A stretch of 18,067 nt of DNA, from positions 1-18,067 of the forward strand of contig CAMYJY010000045.1 of the NCBI GenBank assembly GCA_947258835.1, given 5' to 3'. The DNA comes from an uncultured Pirellulales bacterium. GTDB taxonomy: Bacteria > Planctomycetota > Planctomycetia > Pirellulales > Lacipirellulaceae. Shown piece by piece: positions 14,275 to 18,067 of the stretch; position 1 is the first letter of the stretch; each line of letters opens with the position of its first letter. The translations under genes and the position numbers were made by a program. The notes beneath the pieces were generated by a model. That model was not told where the DNA came from, ran no database searches, and worked only from the letters and a program-made list of their open reading frames with translations.

Positions 14275-15267
14275 TTATTCCTCTGGTTGAGGTTGCACCA
14301 ACACGCGACCGACCGCCTGGCCGGCCAGCATCTGTTCCACGGCAGTGGGGAGCTCGGTTAGCGAAATCTTGCGTACCCCGGCGGCCAGCTGGTCCAGTTT
14401 CCACTCCCCGGCCAGTTTTTCCCAGATTTGCACCCGTTTGTCGTACGGGCACTGTGCCGAATCGATCCCAGCCAGCATCACGCCACGCAAAATAAACGGG
14501 TAAACGGTTAGCGACAATTCATTTCCCGCCGCCATGCCGCAGGCCGCCACGCACCCTCGATGCTGCATACCTCGTAACAGAGCGGATAGCGGTGCACCGC
14601 CCACGGTATCGACCGCAGCCGCCCAGCGGGCAGGCAGCAGCGGTTTTTTGCCGTCGTCCGCCAACACCGTCCGCGGTAACACCTCTCCAGCGCCGCACTG
14701 GCGTAACCAATCCGCCTGGTCCGTTTTGCCCGTGATGGCAACGACCTCGTAGCCAAGTTTTGCCAGCAGCCTCATCGATAACGAACCGACGCCTCCCGTG
14801 GCCCCGGTCACGGCCACCGGGCCCGCCTCGGGCCGAATGCCGTGACGGGTAATGGCTCCAACGCACTGCGCCGCGGTGAAACCGGCCGTGCCCAGTGCCA
14901 TCGCCTCCGTCAGCGTCAGTCCCGCCGGTAAGGGGACCACCCAAGCTTGCGGGACACGCACATAACCGGCGAAACCGCCCCAGTGGGTGGTGCCTAAGTC
15001 ATACCCGGTCACGAGCACCGGGGTCCCTGCCGGAAAATCTCCCCCCTCACACTCCACCACCTCCCCCGCGCAATCAATGCCCGGAACGTGGGGGAAGTGG
15101 CGGACCACGCCCGGATGCCCACGGCAAGCCAAGGCGTCTTTGTAGTTCAACGACGAATAGGCAACGCGGATGAGGACATCGCCAGCAGGTAGATCGGCCG
15201 TTGCTATCTGTTCGAGAGCGCAAGTCACGGTGTCGGACTTACGGACCATGAGGCAAGGGAAAGGCAT
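14275..15267 (-). CDS. YhdH/YhfP (AcuI-type) medium-chain quinone oxidoreductase / acrylyl-CoA reductase
   Basis: A 330-aa NADPH-dependent medium-chain reductase without zinc. The N-terminal catalytic domain has SSLNYKDAL (38-46), VPGIDCAGEVVE (61-72), VTGYDLGTTHWGGFAGYVRV (86-105) and the hinge AMALGTAGFTAA (122-133). The Rossmann domain has VTGATGGVGS (153-162), followed by a KLGYEVVAITGK strand and the VDTVGG motif. The C-terminal part, with GNELSLTVYPFILRGV and GIDSAQCPYDKR, is diagnostic of the YhdH/AcuI branch. AcuI reduces acryloyl-CoA to propionyl-CoA; other members are only known as quinone or acrylate-type reductases. It is 78 bp downstream of the dehydratase gene and 3 nt upstream of the acylase, on the same strand. 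Whether the chemistry of the three genes is linked is unknown. Confidence 0.92.
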   Translation of the reverse strand: MPFPCLMVRKSDTVTCALEQIATADLPAGDVLIRVAYSSLNYKDALACRGHPGVVRHFPHVPGIDCAGEVVECEGGDFPAGTPVLVTGYDLGTTHWGGFAGYVRVPQAWVVPLPAGLTLTEAMALGTAGFTAAQCVGAITRHGIRPEAGPVAVTGATGGVGSLSMRLLAKLGYEVVAITGKTDQADWLRQCGAGEVLPRTVLADDGKKPLLPARWAAAVDTVGGAPLSALLRGMQHRGCVAACGMAAGNELSLTVYPFILRGVMLAGIDSAQCPYDKRVQIWEKLAGEWKLDQLAAGVRKISLTELPTAVEQMLAGQAVGRVLVQPQPEE

Positions 15268-15345
15268 GGGGGGTAGTCGGCTGTGAAGTCGTGTTGCAGT
15301 TGTCGAGGGTGGAGCCTTCGCTTCCAGCGTGGGGATGGGAGCCCG

Positions 15346-15720
15346 TCACGGGCCACGATCCTCCTGCAACGGAATCGGCAACTCGTCGATTTTGGCGGCG
15401 AGAATAAAGTCGTTTTCCGAAAGTCCACCCATGGCGTGGGTCCAGAGTTCCACGGAGAGATTGCGATAACCTTCCAGATGCAAGTCGGGGTGATGGCCGT
15501 CGGCTTCGGCCACGGCAGCGCACTGCTGAAAAAAATCCATCCCCGCCATAAAATTTTTTACTTTCCAGTCTTTGCGAATGCGCTGGCCGTCGTGCGTCAT
15601 GTACCAGCCGGGCAGCTGCTGAAGCTGCTGCTCCACCAAGTCCAAGGGATAAGGGTCCACGCCGCCCTCACACGGCAAGCATTTCTTATGCGTCAGTTCC
15701 GCAGCAGATTGTGTTTGCAT
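15346..15720 (-). CDS. phhB: pterin-4a-carbinolamine dehydratase (4a-hydroxytetrahydrobiopterin dehydratase)
   Basis: A 124-aa protein of the normal PCD/DCoH length. An N-terminal KKCLPCEGG with a CxxC pair (14, 17), typical of bacterial members, is followed by the LQQLPGW helix (33-39), KNFMAGMDFFQQCAAVAE (55-72), the active-site EADGHHPDLHL (72-82) with H76 and H77, and VELWTHAMGGLSENDFILA (90-108) with the third active-site His95. It dehydrates 4a-hydroxy-pterin produced by pterin-dependent aromatic amino-acid hydroxylases, although no such hydroxylase is in the window and many bacteria have PCD without one. The ATG at 15720 has a Shine-Dalgarno (GAGG, 6-nt spacer). The frame stays open upstream to 15927 only because it crosses two tandem repeat units, so the longer start is rejected. 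It leads the reductase and acylase genes. Confidence 0.94.
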   Translation of the reverse strand: MQTQSAAELTHKKCLPCEGGVDPYPLDLVEQQLQQLPGWYMTHDGQRIRKDWKVKNFMAGMDFFQQCAAVAEADGHHPDLHLEGYRNLSVELWTHAMGGLSENDFILAAKIDELPIPLQEDRGP

Positions 15721-15786
15721 ATCAAACCTCAAAGTCAGTACCAGGCGTCCGGGCGGCAAGGCCTGCCCCCGGCTTGGACGGGGGGG

Positions 15787-15908
15787 CCGCCAGCCATAGC
15801 GAGCTACCGCTCGGAAGGCGTGGGCCCGCTCCCGTTGGTCGGGCGGCAAGGGCCGCCAGCCATAGCGAGCTGCCGCTCGGAAGGCGTTGGCCCGCTCCCG
15901 TTGGTCGC
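15787..15908 (+). repeat. tandem GAGCTACCGCTC-core repeats (66-bp period)
   Basis: Two units, with cores at 15799-15841 and 15865-15908, read GCGAGCT-A/G-CCGCTCGG, AAGGCGT, GGCCCGCTCCCG, TTGGTCG and are linked by GGCGGCAAGG. They are the complete forms of the family also found at 2955-3001 and 9326-9372. A GC-rich leader (15752-15786, with GCCTGCCCCCGGCTTGGACG) resembles the sequence beside the other copies. Confidence 0.9.
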
Positions 15909-16034
15909 TCGAGTTTGCTTGGTGCATTATTCTACTTTAGGGGTAGCTACGTCAATTCACCCACTGTTGTTTGCCCTCTACAGCACAAAAAGACAGCCAT
16001 GGATGGCAAATGGGGCCCGCCTCTGTCGAGTCTT

Positions 16035-16098
16035 AGCCGGTGGGCGATAGCCCCGGTTCTTGCAGGTCTCACGGAACCGGGGCTATCGCCCGCCGGCT
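16035..16098. repeat. 25-bp near-perfect inverted repeat (hairpin)
   Basis: The arms 16035-16059 and 16074-16098 match over 25 bp with one G-T wobble and enclose a 14-nt loop (TTGCAGGTCTCACG). No T-tract follows. The right arm is the first part of the module shared with 11864-11922, so it is probably the end of a dispersed element rather than a dedicated terminator. Confidence 0.9.
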
Positions 16099-16145
16099 CA
16101 TTTGTGGGGGAGGCTCTTCTGGGTGACCGCTGTCCATGAAATCAC
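16081..16145 (+). repeat. GGCTATCGCCC...CATGAAATCAC dispersed module, copy 2
   Basis: The second copy of 11864-11922, with GCCGGCTCAT, TTGTGGGGGAGG, GGTGACCGCTGT and CATGAAATCAC in the same order. It overlaps the right arm of the 25-bp hairpin. Confidence 0.75.
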
Positions 16146-16390
16146 CGCCGCTGCTCAGGCATACTTCCGTGCCGAGCAGGATTGGGACCAGTCAGAAGTG
16201 GCACCCCAGAGCTAGATTTACCACAATGCATCCGAGAAACTTTCATGATGCATCGAGTGAGCGCAGGACTTCAGTCCGTCGTTCATGAAACTTCAACCCT
16301 ACCAGTTGCCAACGGGGCTTGGTAAATTCCTCTCTGACGCCTGACTTACTCGGCACCCCAACGCCGGCCAAGAAATAAGCCCAGCCAATA

Positions 16391-16559
16391 AACTCAAACT
16401 GAATACGAGGCCTCCATGAAGCCGGTAAAGCCCGAGAAAACAGCCCCCGTTGCCGCACCGCGGCGGCTCACTAAGAAACCTGGTTGAGAGGCGGATGGAG
16501 TGGGCTTTTCCGGCCCAAACTGGCCAGCATCAGGCGTGCCTGTTTTCACTTTAAGCAAA
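16391..16559 (+). repeat. ~170-bp inverted repeat flanking slyX, left copy
   Basis: The reverse complement of 16852-17021, with about 20 differences over 170 positions by eye, most within 16531-16540. Long identical stretches include CTCCATGAAGCCGGTAAAG, CCGCACCGCGGCGGCTCA, GTTGAGAGG, GGATGGAGT and CTGTTTTCACTTTAAG. The copy ends 21 bp before the slyX ATG, so it forms most of the slyX 5' region. Confidence 0.93.
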
Positions 16560-16561
16560 AT
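16543..16561 (+). promoter_or_regulatory. TTTTCACTTTAAGCAAAAT motif upstream of slyX
   Basis: It lies 19 nt before the slyX ATG, at the inner end of the left inverted-repeat copy. It matches the motif at 8921-8940, which is placed similarly before another gene. Its placement close to two starts hints at a promoter or operator; alternatively it marks the end of a repeat. Confidence 0.35.
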
Positions 16562-16580
16562 ATTTTCGAGGTTGAATCGG

Positions 16581-16808
16581 ATGCTTGATGACTCATCTCC
16601 GCCGCCGGACCTGGCCCAGCAACTGAGGACTCTGGAGGAAAAACTTTCCTTCCAGCAGCGGGCCCTGGAGGAGCTGGGGGAGGTGGTGCTCGCACAGCAA
16701 GCCCAGCTCGACAAACAGGGAAATGAACTGACGCGGCATCGCAAATTGATGGACGACTTGTTGACCCGCTCTGAAGATCTGCCTCACGAAAAGCCGCCGC
16801 ACTATTAG
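16581..16808 (+). CDS. slyX: SlyX family protein
   Basis: A 75-aa protein of normal SlyX length. After a short acidic N-terminus it forms a single coiled coil (residues about 12-60) with the family pattern LEEKLSFQQRALEELGEVV, then QQAQLDKQGNELTRHRKLM, and it ends in the characteristic PPHY C-terminus. SlyX is a small cytoplasmic protein of unknown role, named for its position beside slyD in enterobacteria. The frame opens at a GTG at 16500, inside the inverted repeat, but the ATG at 16581 gives the family length and is preceded by GAGG (10-nt spacer). Both sides are bounded by the ~170-bp inverted repeats, so the gene forms a small cassette of about 630 bp with no neighbour in the same unit. 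Confidence 0.88.
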   Translation: MLDDSSPPPDLAQQLRTLEEKLSFQQRALEELGEVVLAQQAQLDKQGNELTRHRKLMDDLLTRSEDLPHEKPPHY

Positions 16809-16851
16809 TAGGAGGGCTCCTGTAACGGCGAGTCTTCACGATCGACTCTTG

Positions 16852-17021
16852 TTTACTTAAAGTGAAAACAGGTCTACCTCGTGCTGGCCCGTTTGTGCCG
16901 GAAAAGCCTACTCCATCCGGCCTCTCAACTAGGTTTCTAGGTGAGCCGCCGCGGTGCGGAAATGGGGGCTGTTTTTTCGGGCTTTACCGGCTTCATGGAG
17001 ACCTCATTTTCAGTTTGAGTT
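16852..17021 (-). repeat. ~170-bp inverted repeat flanking slyX, right copy
   Basis: It starts 43 bp after the slyX stop and runs to within 5 bp of the 54-nt hairpin module. It is in the opposite orientation to 16391-16559. Its inner end reads TTTACTTAAAGTGAAAA, the motif also seen at 8921-8940. Neither copy encodes a recognisable protein. Confidence 0.93.
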
Positions 17022-17037
17022 GTTTAGATCAATTGAC

Positions 17038-17072
17038 TTCTGAAAGAACGGCCTCCGGTCGTTCTTTCAGAA
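17038..17072. terminator. bidirectional hairpin terminator with GGCC-TCC-GGTC tip
   Basis: A 16-bp stem (17038-17053 with 17057-17072) and a TCC loop lie 10 bp from the stop of the minus-strand gene at 17082 and downstream of slyX. The 54-nt module 17026-17079 matches 1563-1616. Relative to that copy, the one G-T wobble has moved from the mid-stem to the tip, so both stems stay fully paired. Confidence 0.65.
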
Positions 17073-17081
17073 ACGGCAGTC

Positions 17082-17399
17082 TTACAGGGCTCCGGCCATG
17101 CGTAAGCTGGCGATCACGCGGAAGTCATTGAACAGGCAGTCGGAGGCATAGTAGGTTTGCTGCTCGCGACCGTAAAAGCGGCGTTTGAAGTCGGCATGTC
17201 CGCGGAGGTTATAGAAAAATCTGTTGAGCCACCAGGCGTTGAGGCCACGACTCCAGCTGAACACGCCCCACTGCTGCTGATAGGCCAGATAGCTGTCAGC
17301 GTGCCAAAAGTGTGCCAGCTCCGCCTGCACGGCCGTGGAATAGGCCTGCGTGAAGGTGCCAAACTTGCGGACCAAGGCCAGGCGCTGATCAATTTCCAC
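17082..17399 (-). CDS. unknown 105-aa protein translationally coupled to gluQ
   Basis: I do not recognise this protein. It starts at a GTG that shares one base with the gluQ stop (TAGTG), a strong sign of translational coupling. The sequence is rich in aromatic residues and is probably soluble: FGTFTQAYSTAVQAEL, HFWHADSYLAYQQQWGVFSW, LNAWWLNRFFYNLRGHADFK and YYASDCLFNDFRVIASLRM. No signal peptide or long hydrophobic helix is present and I see no catalytic motif. The frame extends upstream to 17696, but that part overlaps gluQ in another frame and has the composition of a shadow. A hairpin terminator follows directly. The link to gluQ suggests, but does not show, a role near tRNA or queuosine metabolism. 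Confidence 0.7.
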   Translation of the reverse strand: MEIDQRLALVRKFGTFTQAYSTAVQAELAHFWHADSYLAYQQQWGVFSWSRGLNAWWLNRFFYNLRGHADFKRRFYGREQQTYYASDCLFNDFRVIASLRMAGAL

Positions 17400-18067
17400 T
17401 ACGGACTCCTCCGGCCGCCCAGCAGCCAGGCATCGTCGGCGGGGTGAAAGACCATGGGGGCGGCTGGTAATTTTTCGAGTTGGAAGGTGTCGAGAAATTC
17501 CGCGGTGGTCAATTCCCGGCGCGGCCCCAGGCCGCACCATTCGCCTAAGAGACCCAGCACCCGCTCCCGCGGTACCCCTTGCTCCAGGTAGTGGAGGAGC
17601 CGGCTGTCGCCATGCCGTTTGGCCAGCCGCCGGCCATCTTCGCCCAGCACCATAGGCAAGTGCGTGTAGCGGGGCTGGGGCGTAAGTTGCAAACACTCGT
17701 ACAGGAGCATTTGGCGGGGGGTGGAGGTCAGCAAGTCATCGCCCCGCACCACGCGGTCGATATTTTGCCGGGCGTCGTCGACCACCACGGCCAGTTGGTA
17801 GCTGGCCAGTTTGGTTTTAGTACGCACGAAAAAGTCTCCGACGTGTTGCTGGATGTCGTAGGTTTGTCTGCCGGAGAAGGTGTCGTCGAACGTGAGCGGC
17901 CCGTTGGGAACACGCAGTCTCCAGGCGGTATCGTCGGCTGTGAGGGCCCCGGCATCCTGGGTAACCGGATGGGCGGGTCGGCAGGTGCCCGGATAGCGGA
18001 GCTCATGGTCCGCAGCGTGCGGGGCCGACAGACTGGCGGCCTCGATTTGGCGGCGGGTGCAGCGGCA
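17399..18067 (-). CDS. gluQ: glutamyl-Q tRNA(Asp) synthetase, C-terminal part (5' end beyond window)
   Basis: The visible 222 residues begin inside the gene. They start with the zinc-binding CRCTRR, with the second half of the site at YPGTC; the Cys-x-Cys pair, Tyr and Cys match the Zn ligands of E. coli GluQRS, with a longer insert between them. Then come DIQQHVGDFFVR, the AYQLAVVVDDA-like SYQLAVVVDDAR, the VVRGDDLLTSTPRQMLLYECL signature (split over two strands and a helix), and GEDGRRLAKRHGDSRLL, which is the KMSKS-type loop. There is no anticodon-binding domain after it, which separates it from full-length GltX. GluQRS attaches glutamate to queuosine at position 34 of tRNA(Asp). The first ~90 residues (Rossmann HIGH region) lie beyond the right edge. 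The stop overlaps the next gene by 1 nt. Confidence 0.93.
   Translation of the reverse strand, partial: CRCTRRQIEAASLSAPHAADHELRYPGTCRPAHPVTQDAGALTADDTAWRLRVPNGPLTFDDTFSGRQTYDIQQHVGDFFVRTKTKLASYQLAVVVDDARQNIDRVVRGDDLLTSTPRQMLLYECLQLTPQPRYTHLPMVLGEDGRRLAKRHGDSRLLHYLEQGVPRERVLGLLGEWCGLGPRRELTTAEFLDTFQLEKLPAAPMVFHPADDAWLLGGRRSP

Larger units (their letters stand above)
15721..16580. other. repeat-dense intergenic region between phhB and slyX
   Basis: This 860-bp divergent gap should hold the promoters of phhB (minus) and slyX (plus). It contains tandem GAGCTACCGCTC repeats (15787-15908), a 25-bp hairpin with its associated module (16035-16145), about 240 bp of lower-GC sequence with nothing recognised (16150-16390), and the left copy of a ~170-bp inverted repeat (16391-16559) that reaches to within 22 bp of slyX. 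Confidence 0.7.

Noticed and set aside
15721..15927. A longer N-terminus for phhB
   Set aside because: The extra 69 codons are two translated tandem repeat units; the ATG at 15720 has a Shine-Dalgarno and gives the family length.

Overview
The window looks like a piece of a Planctomycetota chromosome, probably a Pirellulales-like or uncultured lineage. The support is a Minf_1886-family protein (restricted to planctomycetes and Verrucomicrobia), a PSP1/RicT-like protein, a large secreted DUF11 protein, a squalene-cyclase-fold secreted protein, high GC content and few strong Shine-Dalgarno sites. Twelve complete genes and one partial gene are supported. I saw no tRNA, rRNA, CRISPR array, transposase, integrase or phage gene.

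Layout. 1-1620: a small plus-strand pair, a membrane-anchored DUF4430-like protein and a DUF6580 membrane protein, set among inverted and tandem repeats. 1646-3103 (minus): a secreted alpha-helical protein whose reading frame begins inside a dispersed repeat. 3352-4293 (plus): a histone-deacetylase-superfamily enzyme, converging on 4452-6992 (minus), a membrane-anchored Pro/Thr/Ala-rich protein with four DUF11 domains. 7797-11000 (minus): a squalene-cyclase-fold secreted protein, a Minf_1886 protein and a PSP1/RicT-like protein. This block is bracketed by two repeat-dense spacers that are inverted copies of each other. 11965-15720 (minus): pterin carbinolamine dehydratase, a YhdH/AcuI-type reductase and a penicillin-acylase-family hydrolase; the last two are 3 nt apart. 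16581-16808 (plus): slyX, enclosed by a ~170-bp inverted repeat. 17082-18067 (minus): a 105-aa unknown protein translationally coupled to gluQ, which runs off the right edge.

The genes are mostly housekeeping or planctomycete lineage genes with little obvious shared pathway. The striking feature is the spacers. At least eight families of short, non-coding, mostly palindromic repeats occupy nearly every intergenic gap. They form terminator-like hairpins at gene ends, extend two reading frames at the 5' end, appear to supply the last residues of another protein, and build nested inverted repeats. The best candidates for something undescribed are the slyX cassette between inverted repeats, the 3.6-kb block between inverted composite arms, and a hairpin family with an invariant GGCC-TCC-GGCC tip and varying stems at gene ends. 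All repeat comparisons were made by eye.
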